A stretch of DNA of 64,000 bases from Paenarthrobacter histidinolovorans (lineage in GTDB: Bacteria > Actinomycetota > Actinomycetes > Actinomycetales > Micrococcaceae), in the NCBI RefSeq assembly GCF_014647595.1, contig NZ_BMPM01000001.1, positions 248,001 through 312,000 on the forward strand, written 5' to 3'. Made by a program: the position numbers and the translations under genes. Positions 36,801 to 47,441 of the stretch are shown here, in pieces. The notes under the pieces are model-generated. The model was not told where the DNA came from and did no database searches. It saw only the letters and a list, made by a program, of their open reading frames with translations. Within the stretch, counting starts at the first letter, position 1. The number at the start of each line of letters is the position of its first letter.

Positions 36801-36838
36801 GGGGCGATCCCCGGACCAGTAGGTCCGGGGATCGCCCC
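36801..36838. terminator. Bidirectional terminator between the Rv3235-like gene and secA
   Basis: Seventeen-base arms at 36801-36817 and 36822-36838 (GGGGCGATCCCCGGACC and its complement) pair perfectly around AGTA. It lies 10 bases after the secA stop and 85 after the opposite gene. No long T-tract is present on either side. Confidence 0.85.
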
Positions 36839-36848
36839 GACTTCAGTT

Positions 36849-39590
36849 CTAGCGGCGCTTCTTCTTCGCCGGCTTGCGCTGATCTTGGCCTGCTGCCTTG
36901 GCAGGGTTCCCTGAACGACCGGACGCCCGGCCCTCGATCCGGGTCTGCGTAGCGCCATCCTCACCGGGAGCGGTGTACTGCAATTGGGCCGGTTTCTCCG
37001 GAGCCTGCAGGCCGGCGGCCCGGATCTGGGGATCGTGATGTTCTGTATGTCCCCCGGCTGCCGAGTCATCCGCCACTACGACATCTTCGGCGGGAGTGAC
37101 TTCCACTTCGAGGTTGTACAGGAAGCCGATGCTCTCCTCGCGGATGGCCTCCATCATGCTCTGGAACATCACGAAGCCTTCGCGCTGGTATTCAACCAGG
37201 GGATCGCGCTGGGCCATTGCGCGGAGACCGATTCCCTCCTTGAGGTAGTCCATCTCGTAGAGGTGTTCCTGCCATTTGCGTCCAAGGACCGACAGCACAA
37301 CACGTCGTTCCAGTTCACGCATGCTTTCGGAGCCAATGGCTTCTTCGCGTGCCTGATAGACCAGGCGAGCGTCGGAGAGGATTTCCTCGCGCAGGAAATC
37401 AGCCGTAATCCTCGACTTGCCACCGGCTTCCTCGATGACTTCATCCGGGGTAACCGTCGCAGGGTACAGAGTCTTCAGGTTCGTCCACAGCTGGTTGAAG
37501 TCCCAATCGTCGCCGTTGCCTTCAGCCGTTGCTGCATCAATGAGGGCGTTGATGGTGTCTTCAAGGAAGTACTGGACCTTTTCGTGCAGGTCATCGCCTT
37601 CAAGGATCCGGCGGCGGTCGCCGTAGATTGCTTCGCGCTGGCGGTTGAGGACGTCGTCGTATTTGAGGACATTCTTACGCTGTTCCGCGTTGCGGGCCTC
37701 CACCTGTCCCTGGGCCGAGGCGATGGCACGTGAGACAAGTTTTGACTCAAGTGCGACATCGTCAGGTACCGAGCTGTTCATGAGCCGCTCAGCCGCCCCC
37801 GAGTTGAACAGCCGCATGAGGTCGTCCGTGAGTGAGAGATAGAAGCGGGACTCGCCGGGGTCGCCCTGGCGTCCGGAGCGGCCGCGCAACTGGTTGTCGA
37901 TGCGGCGGGATTCGTGTCGTTCCGTACCCAGGACGTAAAGCCCACCCAGGTTCAGCACTTCTTCGTGTTCATCCTTGACGGCCTGCTTCGCTGCAGCGAG
38001 GGCCTCGGGCCACGCGGCCTCGTACTCCTCGGAGTTCTCCTCCGGGTCCAGTCCGCGCTTGGCGAGCTCGGCAATGGCGGTAAATTCGGCGTTGCCGCCC
38101 AGCATGATGTCAGTACCGCGGCCAGCCATGTTGGTTGCCACCGTTACAGCGCCCTTGCGTCCTGCCTGGGCAACGATGGATGCTTCCCGGGCGTGGTTCT
38201 TCGCGTTCAGGACTTCGTGGCGGATGCCTTCCTTGGCCAGCAGCTTGGAGAGGTATTCGCTCTTCTCAACGCTCGTGGTACCGACCAGCACGGGTTGGCC
38301 GTTCTCGTGGCGCTCGGCGATATCCGTCACGACGGCGTCGAACTTCACAACCTCGTTCTTGTAGACGAGGTCCGACTGGTCGATGCGCTGCATGTCACGG
38401 TTGGTGGGGATGGGAACCACACCGAGCTTGTAGGTGCTCATGAACTCGGCGGCTTCAGTCTCTGCCGTGCCGGTCATGCCGGAGAGCTTTGAGTACATGC
38501 GGAAGTAGTTCTGCAGAGTCACGGTGGCGAGGGTCTGGTTCTCAGCCTTGATCTCGACGTTTTCCTTGGCCTCAATGGCCTGGTGCATACCTTCGTTGTA
38601 GCGGCGTCCGGCCAGGATACGTCCGGTGTGCTCGTCAACGATCAGGACCTCGCCGTCGAGGATGACGTAGTCCTTGTCCCGCTTGAAAAGTTCCTTGGCC
38701 TTGATGGCGTTGTTCAGGAAGCCAATAAGCGGGGTGTTGGCCGATTCGTAAAGGTTCTGGATCCCGAGGTAGTCCTCCACCTTTTCAATACCGGCCTCAA
38801 GGACTCCGACGGTTCGCTTCTTCTCGTCCACTTCGTAGTCGACATCGGGCTGGAGCCGGAGGACAACCTTCGCGAATTCGCTGTACCAGCGGTTCGTGTC
38901 GCCTTGGGCCGGACCGGAGATAATGAGCGGCGTACGGGCCTCGTCGATGAGGATCGAGTCGACTTCATCCACAATCGCGAAGTTATGTCCGCGCTGAACC
39001 AGCTCACTGGCGTCCCAGGCCATGTTGTCCCGGAGGTAATCGAAGCCGAATTCGTTGTTGGTTCCGTACGTAATGTCCGCTGCGTACTGCTCCCTGCGGA
39101 CCGTTGGATCCTGATTGGAGAGGATGCAGCCGCTGGTGAGGCCGAGGAACCGATAGACGCGGCCCATGAGCTCGGACTGGTATTCAGCCAGGTAGTCATT
39201 GACGGTCACTACGTGCACGCCCTTGCCGGTGAGCGCATTCAAGTAAGCCGGCGCCGTAGCGACGAGGGTCTTGCCTTCACCGGTCTTCATTTCAGCGATG
39301 TTGCCCAGGTGAAGTGCGGCACCGCCCATAAGCTGCACGTCGAAGTGGCGCATGCCCAAGGTTCGGGATGAAGCTTCCCGCACGGCGGCGAAGGCTTCCG
39401 GCAGCAATGCGTCCAGCGTCTCCCCATCCTGGTACCGGGACCGTAGAACGTCCGTTTCGGCGCGGAGTTCGGCATCCGTGAAGGACTTGAAAGAGTCTTC
39501 CAGGGCATTGATGGAATCGGCATAGTTCCGCAGTTGCTTAAGGGTCTTTTTGTCACCCGTGCGGAGAAGTTTTTCGATTAGTGATGCCAC
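36849..39590 (-). CDS. secA: Preprotein translocase ATPase SecA
   Basis: The 913-residue motor drives Sec-dependent export through SecYEG. It shows the first nucleotide-binding motif [11 protein letters not shown] near residue 100, [26 protein letters not shown] near 208, the second-domain motifs [13 protein letters not shown] near 490 and [12 protein letters not shown] near 567, and a basic C-terminal tail (KPAKKKRR). The zinc-binding C-terminal motif of proteobacterial SecA is absent, as is usual for actinobacterial SecA1. The start is GTG, with GGGAG about ten bases upstream. Its place beside the Rv3235-like gene and before hpf matches SecA1 rather than the shorter SecA2. Confidence 0.97.
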   Translation of the reverse strand: MASLIEKLLRTGDKKTLKQLRNYADSINALEDSFKSFTDAELRAETDVLRSRYQDGETLDALLPEAFAAVREASSRTLGMRHFDVQLMGGAALHLGNIAEMKTGEGKTLVATAPAYLNALTGKGVHVVTVNDYLAEYQSELMGRVYRFLGLTSGCILSNQDPTVRREQYAADITYGTNNEFGFDYLRDNMAWDASELVQRGHNFAIVDEVDSILIDEARTPLIISGPAQGDTNRWYSEFAKVVLRLQPDVDYEVDEKKRTVGVLEAGIEKVEDYLGIQNLYESANTPLIGFLNNAIKAKELFKRDKDYVILDGEVLIVDEHTGRILAGRRYNEGMHQAIEAKENVEIKAENQTLATVTLQNYFRMYSKLSGMTGTAETEAAEFMSTYKLGVVPIPTNRDMQRIDQSDLVYKNEVVKFDAVVTDIAERHENGQPVLVGTTSVEKSEYLSKLLAKEGIRHEVLNAKNHAREASIVAQAGRKGAVTVATNMAGRGTDIMLGGNAEFTAIAELAKRGLDPEENSEEYEAAWPEALAAAKQAVKDEHEEVLNLGGLYVLGTERHESRRIDNQLRGRSGRQGDPGESRFYLSLTDDLMRLFNSGAAERLMNSSVPDDVALESKLVSRAIASAQGQVEARNAEQRKNVLKYDDVLNRQREAIYGDRRRILEGDDLHEKVQYFLEDTINALIDAATAEGNGDDWDFNQLWTNLKTLYPATVTPDEVIEEAGGKSRITADFLREEILSDARLVYQAREEAIGSESMRELERRVVLSVLGRKWQEHLYEMDYLKEGIGLRAMAQRDPLVEYQREGFVMFQSMMEAIREESIGFLYNLEVEVTPAEDVVVADDSAAGGHTEHHDPQIRAAGLQAPEKPAQLQYTAPGEDGATQTRIEGRASGRSGNPAKAAGQDQRKPAKKKRR

Positions 39591-39632
39591 GTGAAAGTGC
39601 TCCCAGTCTCATGCTGCCGAATTCTGGCTGTT

Positions 39633-40922
39633 TCAGTCTACGGGAGAGACCAAGGCAGCGTGGCCGGGTTCACCTCTGAGCGGACTGGCGTTTCGGGGTT
39701 CTGCGTAGGGAAGCGTTGCCCGTCCGGTAACAGCCTCCGCCAGGTCGCCCGCGAGATCCCCGGCCGGCCATACCACTACATCATGCAGGCCGAGCCATGC
39801 CGCCATGAGCCCTAGTTCAGCAGCAAGCTCGACGGCGGTATCCGCCGGCGCGTCCGGCTCCCGGAACGCCGAGCGAACCAGCAGTTGACCTGCTGTACGG
39901 TCCGCCTTCAGGTCGACCCTGGCTACGATGCGCTCCCTGAGCAGGAAAGGCAGCACGTAGTAACCGAAACGGCGCTTCGCTGCAGGGGTGTAAATCTCGA
40001 TCCGGTAGTGGAAGCCAAAGAGTTCCTCAAGACGCCGACGTTCAAAGACGAGGGAGTCGAAGGGACTTAACAGCGCCCGCCCCTCGGCCTTCCGGGGAAG
40101 TCTGGCTTCGATATGCCTGAAAGTTTCCCGTTCCCATCCCCGGACCGTCACGGGTTCCAGCACGCCGGCGCCCACCAGCCTTCCAACTGATTCTGCCCCC
40201 GCCTTGAGCGGGGTCCGGAAGTAATCGGAAAAGCACCTTACTGTGCCTATGCCGTGTGCCCGGGCTGCTGCCTCAATCAGGCGGTCAAGGGCGCCTCCGG
40301 CATCCACGGCAGGCGTGGGATAGGTGGTAACCACACGCGAGGTGGGAGTGTATTTGCGTTCGAACTGGGATGTGCGGGACGCAGCCGAAACGCGCCCTTC
40401 TTCAAAAAGGTGTTCCAAAACCCTTTTAACGATGTTCCAGTTCCAACCCCAATTATCGCGATCGGCTACGGGAGTGTGTCCGAGTTTCGCGGTGAGTTCC
40501 GAGGCGGTCATGGGGGGACCACCGTTCAAGACCGCCAGAATTCGATCCTCCATGTCCCGGCGTATACCGGGATCCAGGCGATGCGCCCCCACCCATGCGC
40601 GCTTCTGCCATTGAAGCAAATCCGGGAAGTGCTCGGGCCGTATGAAGCTGGCCTCGTGCGCCCAGTACTCCATCATTTTCCGGGGCTTGCGGGCGGACAG
40701 GGTGAAAAGAATGTTGGGGTCGTAATTTCCCAGCCGGGAGAAGAAAGGAAGGTAGTGGCTGCGCGCGACCACATTCACGGAATCGATCTGGACAAGCTGT
40801 ATTTGGGCAAAGGTCCGGCCCACTGCCCGTGCAGTCACGGGGCCAGCGGGCCGGACCTTTGCCAATCCTTGAGCTGCCAATGCGATCCGCCGCGCCTGTG
40901 AGAGGCTCAGCGAAGCGGTCAT
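39633..40922 (-). CDS. YcaQ-like winged-helix protein (DNA crosslink-repair glycosylase family)
   Basis: The 429-residue protein belongs to the HTH_42/YcaQ family: LSQARRIALAAQGL at the start, FAQIQLVQIDSVNVVARSHYLPFFSRLG, and YWAHEASFIRP near residue 90. In E. coli YcaQ and Streptomyces AlkZ these proteins are glycosylases that unhook DNA interstrand crosslinks, and a QxQ motif is catalytic. Here the sequence AQIQLVQID offers such a motif near residues 40-47. ATG 40922 is preceded by AAGGGAT. It lies 26 bases after hpf and probably shares its transcript. A perfect 16-base inverted repeat lies inside the coding sequence near its 5' end. Confidence 0.82.
   Translation of the reverse strand: MTASLSLSQARRIALAAQGLAKVRPAGPVTARAVGRTFAQIQLVQIDSVNVVARSHYLPFFSRLGNYDPNILFTLSARKPRKMMEYWAHEASFIRPEHFPDLLQWQKRAWVGAHRLDPGIRRDMEDRILAVLNGGPPMTASELTAKLGHTPVADRDNWGWNWNIVKRVLEHLFEEGRVSAASRTSQFERKYTPTSRVVTTYPTPAVDAGGALDRLIEAAARAHGIGTVRCFSDYFRTPLKAGAESVGRLVGAGVLEPVTVRGWERETFRHIEARLPRKAEGRALLSPFDSLVFERRRLEELFGFHYRIEIYTPAAKRRFGYYVLPFLLRERIVARVDLKADRTAGQLLVRSAFREPDAPADTAVELAAELGLMAAWLGLHDVVVWPAGDLAGDLAEAVTGRATLPYAEPRNASPLRGEPGHAALVSPVD
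40806..40863. repeat. Perfect 16-bp inverted repeat inside the YcaQ-like gene
   Basis: GGCAAAGGTCCGGCCC (40806-40821) is exactly complementary to 40848-40863, and the 26 bases between contain an inner CCGTG/CACGG pairing. The structure covers codons about 20-39 of the minus-strand gene. It is as strong as the terminators of this window but is not followed by a T-tract. Confidence 0.85.
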
Positions 40923-40948
40923 TGGTATCCCTTCGTCAGTGGCAGGCC

Positions 40949-41677
40949 TTACTTGGCGGTGGCGGCTTGGTCGTCGGAACGATACGCGAGGATTTTCTCC
41001 TCGACGGCATCTTCGCCGGGTTCGCAGGTGGAATCAAGGGTAATTACACCGTAGGTCCAGCCGCTTCGCCGGTAGACGACCGATGGTGCGTTGGTTTCCT
41101 TGTCCAGGAAGAGGTAGAAGTTGTGCCCCACCAGTTCCATGTTGTCTACCGCATCATCCAGTGTCAGGGATGCAGCAGGGAACACCTTCCGGCGGATCAA
41201 AACAGGTGAGTCGCCGGCAGGGATGTCGTTCTCGATGTCATAAGGAGAACGCTCCACTGCATCCGCAGCGGCCTCCTGATGGTTGCTGGCCTCCACGTAG
41301 AGAGGCTCGTTGGCACTTGCGGGTTCAAGAGTTGCCGTAGCTTCCCGCACGGCCTTGGGTGTGTGCCGGCCGTGGTGCACCTTTTTCCGGTCCTTCGCAC
41401 GACGAAGCCTCTCGAGGAGCTTGTTGTACGCGAGATCGAAGGCAGCGAATTTGTCAGCGGCTGTGGCCTCGGCACGGATAACGGGGCCTCGGCCCAGGAC
41501 TGTCACTTCGACGGTGAGCTCACCCGGGGTCTGCCGGGGATTGGTTTCCTTTGAAACCTTGGCGTCTACTCGCTGGACCTTGTCCCCCAACGATTCAATC
41601 TTAGAGATTTTCTCGCCGGCGTATTCGCGAAAGCGGTCTGAAACTGTCAGATTTCGTCCGCTGATCATGAACTCCAT
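40949..41677 (-). CDS. hpf: Ribosome hibernation promoting factor, long form
   Basis: The product (242 residues) binds the 30S subunit and joins ribosomes into inactive 100S dimers in stationary phase. Residues 1-105 are the S30AE/YfiA ribosome-binding domain (MISGRNLTVSDRFREYAGEKI ... AFDLAYNKLLERLRRAKDRKK). After a linker, residues 175-235 form the dimerising C-terminal domain (VLIRRKVFPAASLTLDDAV, NFYLFLDKETN, SVVYRRSGWTYGVI). The start at 41677 is fixed by GGAGG five bases upstream; upstream in-frame starts lack one. The 190-base region before it contains an AGGGGCT/AGCCCCT pairing (41721-41751) and AT-rich sequence, likely the promoter and leader of hpf. Confidence 0.93.
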   Translation of the reverse strand: MEFMISGRNLTVSDRFREYAGEKISKIESLGDKVQRVDAKVSKETNPRQTPGELTVEVTVLGRGPVIRAEATAADKFAAFDLAYNKLLERLRRAKDRKKVHHGRHTPKAVREATATLEPASANEPLYVEASNHQEAAADAVERSPYDIENDIPAGDSPVLIRRKVFPAASLTLDDAVDNMELVGHNFYLFLDKETNAPSVVYRRSGWTYGVITLDSTCEPGEDAVEEKILAYRSDDQAATAK

Positions 41678-41866
41678 GGTGCCCTCCAAATAACTCAGGT
41701 GACACGACAACGGCACTGTTAGGGGCTGATCTGACGGACAGTCGAGCCCCTTTCCGAGCCGCTATCGACAGGTACATCTTTTCTTGGTACCCAAGATCGA
41801 CGTTAGTTCATCGCAACGCGTTATTCATCCTTTGGCCACTTATTTTTTGATTGAGTCTTAACAGCT

Positions 41867-42826
41867 TCACGGGTGGTCGTGTGCTGGCGTCATTGAGGCG
41901 TAGGCTGGTGGCCTCGTGGCCGCCAACACGACCGCTCCGCAGACTACGCCTCCTGCGGCTTCCACAGCACGTGCCGCCTCGGCAAGAGTTGCCCCTGTTG
42001 TGAGGACGTCGTCCACAAGGATGCACCTCGTTCCCTGGACCAGCCTTGTCCGTGTACGCCTGACGCGCATGGAACCTCTGACCTTGCGGGACCTTTCACC
42101 GCGCCCCAGCCCCTTCTGGCCTGAACCTCCATCCCTGGTATGACTGCCTAATAATGCGTCCACGACTCCTGACGCCAAATTCGGGAGGCATCCCCGGCCG
42201 TCCCTGCGGAAGGATAAGACCCGGACCTTCATCAGCACATCGCGGTGCGGGCTTTGGGTATGCGAGTGGCGCAGACGCAGTATGAGGAGCATCAAATGCA
42301 GCGGACTGAATCCGCGCTTTCGGTACGCGCTGCCGCTGGTTGGAACGGGAACAAGGCAAAAGCCGGTCTCATTGCCAACGGCAGCATCCAGGGCCTTGCC
42401 AAGGCAGCCTGCCAAAACACCCGCCAGACGCCACTGACCGAAGTGTTTGAACGAAAGCAGGCATTGCGCCAACTCGTCCCGATAGGGTCCCGCAGCAACG
42501 ACGCCGAGCCGCGGCCCGCCGTCGACTGCCACAAGCGCCGGCGATTGCAGCTCTGCCCGGAAGGGCTGTCCACACAGTTGGCGGACACGTTTGGCACAAC
42601 CTCTGCAAAGGACGGTGTCTTCCACGCCGCAACAGACGCATTCGACGGGAACCACAATTGTCCGGAGGTCTTCCAGCGCGCCGTGCAAGGCCGCAATCAA
42701 CCGCCCACTCCGTCTGGGGTCCCTTCCGCGGCGAGGTGCCCTGCCCGGGTCGGGCGCCAACAGATCCGGGTCCCGGCCGGGACGTCTTTCTCCGCCGAAC
42801 AACCGACTGCTGGGTGGAAGGATCAT
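41867..42826 (-). CDS. ComF-family phosphoribosyltransferase-like protein
   Basis: The product has an N-terminal zinc-finger-like segment (CVCCGVEDTVLCRGCAKRV), then the ComF core AGPYRDELAQCLLSFKHFG, LVPVPTS...RKRGFSP, and the PRPP-loop motif CILVDDVLTTGATLAEAAR. ComF proteins assist DNA uptake in naturally competent bacteria, but many actinobacterial copies have no proven role. A segment rich in Arg and Gly (about 210-260) separates the halves. The start is uncertain: ATG 42826 gives 319 residues with a weak ribosome site, and TTG 42868 is an alternative. It follows lpqB in the same direction, as in M. tuberculosis (Rv3242c). Confidence 0.85.
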   Translation of the reverse strand: MILPPSSRLFGGERRPGRDPDLLAPDPGRAPRRGRDPRRSGRLIAALHGALEDLRTIVVPVECVCCGVEDTVLCRGCAKRVRQLCGQPFRAELQSPALVAVDGGPRLGVVAAGPYRDELAQCLLSFKHFGQWRLAGVLAGCLGKALDAAVGNETGFCLVPVPTSGSAYRKRGFSPLHLMLLILRLRHSHTQSPHRDVLMKVRVLSFRRDGRGCLPNLASGVVDALLGSHTRDGGSGQKGLGRGERSRKVRGSMRVRRTRTRLVQGTRCILVDDVLTTGATLAEAARAVEAAGGVVCGAVVLAATRPPAYASMTPAHDHP

Positions 42827-42899
42827 TGACCCAGTTTGTCCCTGGTCCCTCCAAGGAAGAAGCCACAACGCGTGCTATGTGGACAATCCTCCGCGAGCA

Positions 42900-44618
42900 T
42901 CACCCAGGGAAAGCCGGTTCCGTGGGGCCTTTGAGTTGCAGTTCCCAGCCATTTCCAACCCGTTGGAAAATGCCGGCCTCGGATTGGCCGAAGATCTGCT
43001 CGGGACCATTGCCCGCGCTGATGCTGGTCAGTCCGTCCCAGGGAGCAAGCTGTTGCGCCTCCCCTGATGCGAGGGAGAGCAACTCCGGAACCACGGTGGA
43101 CGTGGCCGAAGCGGACATCACTGCCACAGTTGAAGCGTTCACCCAGACTCCCTGGTCTGCCGCGCCGGTGGTGATGAGTGTAATGGGGGCAGTGAGGTCC
43201 TTGGGGACGCCGTCGGGATTACGGACGATGCCGGCGATCTGCACGGTGGATTTTCCGTTGGCCTCGGAAATGACCAGTGCCCTTGTTCCCTCCCTGGAAA
43301 CCCTGAAGTCCTTCACGGTTCGCCCGGAAAGCCACGACGGGGTGATGGTGACGTTGGGAATTGCCATGCCCGGTGCGATTCCGGTGGGTTTGTAGGCCAC
43401 CACTTCTGCCGCCCCGTTGGCTCCTGGACCTGCTGTCCACACCCAGTCCTGGGGGCTGAAGGACGGTCCGGTGAGCGTGCTTCTGGTAGTCAGCTGGCGG
43501 GCAGGCTGACCGGGTTCGATCGAGTAGAGGGTGGTCTTGTCCCCGTTGAGGAAGGCGGTGGTCTGGGATGCCGGTGATTCGGCCGGCGAATGCGGTCCGA
43601 GTCCTGCTACGGACTGGATGTCGGGGAGCGGCGCGATCCGGTTGTTTTCGTAACGCACCAGTTCGCCGTTGTTCACCGCGATCTGGCGGGCCGGAACTGT
43701 CTTGTCCACCACAGGCGGCAGGACCGTGCCATTGTCTTCCACCCGGACCAGGTCCTGGTCTGCGCGCAGTTGCACGTTGATGACGTCCGGCTGGCTACGG
43801 AACGTGAGAGCCAACTGGTTCTGCATCCTTTGACGGTCTTCGGCTGAGGCGTCGAACAACTCCTTGGCCGAGAGATCCACCTGCGCTGCACCTGAAACCA
43901 CCGGAACGGATTCACGGGCGAGCTTCATTCCTGAAGGGAAGGCACTGACAACAGCGCCGCGCAGATACGGCGCTGGACCGGCAAGCAAGGCGCTGGTCAT
44001 GGACTTGACCGTGTTCTTTTTGATGAACCACCGGTAATCGGGCACCGCATACGTGAAGGTTGGATCATAGAAGTAGATGGGAAACGCCCCGTAGATCACT
44101 TTGAAGGTTTCCTCGGGAATCGCAGTTCCGTCCGGCACCTTGGAGATCCGCCACTGCCCCTCCACCTGTTCGAGCGTCAGCGGGATGGTCTCCTTGGTTC
44201 CCGGCGGGTACTGCGTTGCAACGCCGTCGGCATCCACGGAGTAGGCGAGGTCGAGCACATAAAGGTACTCATTTTCCACCGAGGACTTGACCACTTCTGC
44301 CTCGCGGAAAACAATTGCCCGCTTATCCGGCTTCCACGTGACCGACTGAGCCTGCGTCAAGTATTGGCGGGCCACAGGGTAGTCGTCCTCATAGCCGCTG
44401 CCGGCCATGTAAAAATCCTCGATGATCGATTCCGGACTTGAGCCCTCCCGTGGTGCGGCCGGAAAAAACACAGGTGCGTTGGGATTTCCGGCGCCTTCGT
44501 CCTTGCTCTTGCCAACCGGGCCGGAACGGGGAATCTGTGCACAGGATGAGAGCAGGAGCAGGACCACAGCCAGCAATGCCAGGAAGGTCCTGCGGCGCCC
44601 GGATCCGGACTCTGTCAT
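42900..44618 (-). CDS. lpqB: Lipoprotein LpqB
   Basis: The 572-residue lipoprotein has a signal peptide ending in LSSC with Cys26. A GerMN-type domain follows at about residues 200-330 ([34 protein letters not shown]). The C-terminal half is beta-propeller-like ([17 protein letters not shown]). LpqB interacts with the extracellular part of MtrB and modulates MtrA phosphorylation in mycobacteria. Its ATG overlaps the mtrB stop (ATGA), giving the conserved order mtrA-mtrB-lpqB. No residues typical of an enzyme are apparent. Confidence 0.94.
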   Translation of the reverse strand: MTESGSGRRRTFLALLAVVLLLLSSCAQIPRSGPVGKSKDEGAGNPNAPVFFPAAPREGSSPESIIEDFYMAGSGYEDDYPVARQYLTQAQSVTWKPDKRAIVFREAEVVKSSVENEYLYVLDLAYSVDADGVATQYPPGTKETIPLTLEQVEGQWRISKVPDGTAIPEETFKVIYGAFPIYFYDPTFTYAVPDYRWFIKKNTVKSMTSALLAGPAPYLRGAVVSAFPSGMKLARESVPVVSGAAQVDLSAKELFDASAEDRQRMQNQLALTFRSQPDVINVQLRADQDLVRVEDNGTVLPPVVDKTVPARQIAVNNGELVRYENNRIAPLPDIQSVAGLGPHSPAESPASQTTAFLNGDKTTLYSIEPGQPARQLTTRSTLTGPSFSPQDWVWTAGPGANGAAEVVAYKPTGIAPGMAIPNVTITPSWLSGRTVKDFRVSREGTRALVISEANGKSTVQIAGIVRNPDGVPKDLTAPITLITTGAADQGVWVNASTVAVMSASATSTVVPELLSLASGEAQQLAPWDGLTSISAGNGPEQIFGQSEAGIFQRVGNGWELQLKGPTEPAFPG

Positions 44619-46573
44619 GGCTTCTCCCCTTGTTCGTGATCCTGGGCCGCCGGCTCTCCACTGCCGGAGGGGGATTCAAGCGCGGTGCCTGTGTTGTCCG
44701 TGCCGAGCACAAGTACATGCCGTTCGCTTGTGGCGCCGGGGAAATCTATGTCGGCAGGTTCCAGCAGCAGCGGGGACTTGACGATCGAACCTCCCTGCCG
44801 CAGGGGCAGTGTCAATCGGAAGTTGGATCCGGCGCCCTTACTGCCCCACGCCTGCAGCCACCCGTTGTGGAGCTTGGTGTCCTCGGCCGCAATCGACAGG
44901 CCCAGGCCGCTGCCGCCTGTGGTCCGGGCCCGTGCGGGGTCCGCGCGCCAGAAGCGGTCGAATACCCGGGCCGCCTCAGCCTGGCTCATGCCTATCCCAT
45001 GGTCCCTGACGGACACGGCCACGGCGTCGTGGTTGGCCGCAACTGAAATGTGGACCGGTTTGCCTTCTCCGTGTTCAAGGGCGTTGAGCAACAGATTGCG
45101 GAGGATCCGTTCGATTCTCCGTGAATCCATCTCCACCACTATGCTCTTCTGCCGGGCGTTGAGTCGGACTTCCGAACCGTACTCTTCCGCCACCGGCGCC
45201 GCGCCTTCCACCACATGGGCGACGACCTGGAAGATGTCCTGGGGTTCAGCGTCGAGAACAGCGGCACCAGCATCGAAGCGGGAAATTTCCAACAGGTCCG
45301 ACAACAATGACTGGAAGCGCTCAACCTGGTAGTAGAGCAACTCCGCCGACCTCTTGTTCATGGGGTCGAAATCATCACGGGCATCGAAGAGGACTTCGGC
45401 CGCCATCCGGACGGTGGTCAACGGGGTGCGCAGTTCGTGGGACACATCGGAGACGAAGCGTTGCTGCATCTGCGACAAAGTGGCCAATTGGGTGATCTGT
45501 TCCTGGAGACTCGCCGCCATGTGGTTGAAGGATGCCCCCAGCCGGGCTACTTCGTCTTCGCCCTTGACCACCATGCGCTCCTGCAACTGCCCTGCAGCCA
45601 GCTTCTCGGAGACGACGGCGGCATGGCTGACCGGACTGACGACGTTCCGGGTTACGTACCAGGCAATGGCACCGATCATCAGGACCAGGGCCGCACCACC
45701 TGCCCACAAAACATTCTGGATCTCGTCCAAGGTCTGCTGCGCGGTGTTGAGGTCGTAAATCAGGTACAGCTCGTAGACGGTGCCGTTGAAGGTGACTTTG
45801 TTTCCAACCGCAATTCCGGGGCGGTCCTCATTGCCCACTGGGAATTGGGTGGGTGCCCAGAACTGCTGCTTGCCACCTTCCTGGACGGCCTTGCGGAGGT
45901 CGGGGGGTATCACCCGGATGGTCAGCTGGTCCGAGGCACGAGACTCCACCCACCGGTTGCGGGGTTTGGTCTGTTCCGGCGCCGCTTCGAAAACGTATCT
46001 CCGCTGGATGACCGAACCGCGGCCTTCGACTGCTGTCAACGTGTCGTAGACGAGGGTGATGACGCTGGACTGGTCGGTGACTTGCGCGCCGTCGAACGTG
46101 TCCTGGACTTGTTTGACGTTGTACCGCGACTCGGATTCAGCTTGGGCCAGGCGTTCCTGGAAGAGGTTGTTGGCTATCTGGTTGGACAGGTAGGCGCCAA
46201 CGATGGCGAAAGATGTCACGGCCAGCAGCAGGGTGGTGAGGACGGTGCGGAATTCCATGGAACGCCGCCAGCGGCGGAGAATCGAACGCCACAGGAAGCG
46301 CAGCCCCGGTTTGATCTGGCGTACGCCGATGGTAACGAGGCGGGAAACACGAAGGACCAGGATCAGCCCGCGGCGGGTCCAGATCCGGGCACGGGAAAGC
46401 AGCCACGGCAGGTTCCGGACCTGCTGTGGTTGTGTTGGTTCGGCCGTCGACGGCGGAGCCAGACTCCCGGTCCCCGCACCCTCTGCGTCAGGACCTGCTG
46501 CCCCCAGGGCTTCATCAGGCTTGCCGGTTTCTCCGGCCGGGGACTCAGGAACCTGCTTTATATCCGACACCAC
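44615..46573 (-). CDS. mtrB: Sensor histidine kinase MtrB
   Basis: The 652-residue kinase has a long cytoplasmic N-terminus rich in Pro/Ala, then helix 1 at about 112-135 ([19 protein letters not shown]). An extracellular sensor domain of roughly 165 residues follows, then helix 2 ([20 protein letters not shown]) and a HAMP domain. The HisKA segment [11 protein letters not shown] has its histidine near 378, and the ATPase domain carries [18 protein letters not shown] and GGSGLGLSI. The Pro/Ser/Gly-rich tail after residue 610 is disordered. It partners MtrA to control cell-wall hydrolases and division. The GTG start lies inside the mtrA 3' end, a 29-base overlap. Confidence 0.95.
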   Translation of the reverse strand: MVSDIKQVPESPAGETGKPDEALGAAGPDAEGAGTGSLAPPSTAEPTQPQQVRNLPWLLSRARIWTRRGLILVLRVSRLVTIGVRQIKPGLRFLWRSILRRWRRSMEFRTVLTTLLLAVTSFAIVGAYLSNQIANNLFQERLAQAESESRYNVKQVQDTFDGAQVTDQSSVITLVYDTLTAVEGRGSVIQRRYVFEAAPEQTKPRNRWVESRASDQLTIRVIPPDLRKAVQEGGKQQFWAPTQFPVGNEDRPGIAVGNKVTFNGTVYELYLIYDLNTAQQTLDEIQNVLWAGGAALVLMIGAIAWYVTRNVVSPVSHAAVVSEKLAAGQLQERMVVKGEDEVARLGASFNHMAASLQEQITQLATLSQMQQRFVSDVSHELRTPLTTVRMAAEVLFDARDDFDPMNKRSAELLYYQVERFQSLLSDLLEISRFDAGAAVLDAEPQDIFQVVAHVVEGAAPVAEEYGSEVRLNARQKSIVVEMDSRRIERILRNLLLNALEHGEGKPVHISVAANHDAVAVSVRDHGIGMSQAEAARVFDRFWRADPARARTTGGSGLGLSIAAEDTKLHNGWLQAWGSKGAGSNFRLTLPLRQGGSIVKSPLLLEPADIDFPGATSERHVLVLGTDNTGTALESPSGSGEPAAQDHEQGEKP

Positions 46574-47219
46574 GCACCGTCAAAACGACCTCGGGCGCTT
46601 CAGGATCGCGTTCAATCTTGGAGCGCAGACGCTGGACGTGCACATTGACCAAGCGCGTGTCGGCAGCGTGCCGGTAGCCCCAGACCTGTTCCAGGAGCAA
46701 TTCCCGGGTGAAGACCTGCCACGGCTTGCGTGCCAGGGCAACGAGGAGGTCGAACTCAAGGGGAGTCAGGGAGATACGGTCTCCGCCGCGGGTCACCAGG
46801 TGGCCGGCGACGTCGATGGTCACATCCGCGATACGCAGGGTTTCCGGGGCCTTTTGATCGCCCGGCCGCAGCCGCGCACGGACACGCGCCACAAGTTCGG
46901 CAGGTTTGAACGGCTTGGGCACGTAGTCATCAGCGCCGGACTCAAGTCCGCGGACCACGTCGGAGGTGTCGGACTTCGCGGTGAGCATGACGATCGGGAC
47001 GTCCGATTCCCCCCGGATTTGCCGGCATACCTCGATGCCATCAGAGCCAGGCAGCATAAGGTCCAGCAGCACCAGGTCCGGTTTGGATGAGCGGAACACC
47101 TCCAAGGCCTGTCCGCCATCTGCGCAGAACACCGGCTCGAAGCCATCATTCCGCAGGACGATACCAATCATCTCTGCGAGTGCTTCGTCGTCGTCAACTA
47201 CCAGAATGCGTGCCTTCAT
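46545..47219 (-). CDS. mtrA: Response regulator MtrA
   Basis: The 224-residue OmpR-type regulator has a receiver domain with acidic residues DDD at 9-11, phosphoacceptor D53 (LLDLMLPG) and the conserved K near 102 (YVPKPFKP). The winged-helix domain (ISLTPLEFDLLVALARKPWQVFTRELLLEQVWGYRHAADTRLVNVHVQRLRSKI) is split here only by description. ATG 47219 is chosen because the receiver begins there, with AAGGG about ten bases upstream; a longer frame adds 34 residues foreign to the family. MtrA controls septation and cell-wall genes in actinobacteria. It heads the operon and is transcribed divergently from the MoxR operon. Confidence 0.96.
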   Translation of the reverse strand: MKARILVVDDDEALAEMIGIVLRNDGFEPVFCADGGQALEVFRSSKPDLVLLDLMLPGSDGIEVCRQIRGESDVPIVMLTAKSDTSDVVRGLESGADDYVPKPFKPAELVARVRARLRPGDQKAPETLRIADVTIDVAGHLVTRGGDRISLTPLEFDLLVALARKPWQVFTRELLLEQVWGYRHAADTRLVNVHVQRLRSKIERDPEAPEVVLTVRGVGYKAGS

Positions 47220-47441
47220 AGTTATATATTCCCTTATCACCAAGTCTTTGTCCTGTTGGGCGCCGCGCACGGCATGGCGCCCAAGGGGGCAGTTCCACCG
47301 TACTGCACCACGGTGCGGCACGCCCGCAAACGCGGCTCGTGCGGCGGGCTATGAGGGACGACGGCGGGACTATAGGCTGGGTGCGAAGGTCCGCATGGGG
47401 GACGTCGAATGTCGGCGGACCGGACCTCATGGGGAGGAAAC

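Noticed and set aside
45437..46648. A 403-codon plus-strand open frame opposite mtrB.
   Set aside because: It is an antisense shadow of a conserved kinase gene in GC-rich DNA; the translation is low-complexity with no recognisable domain.
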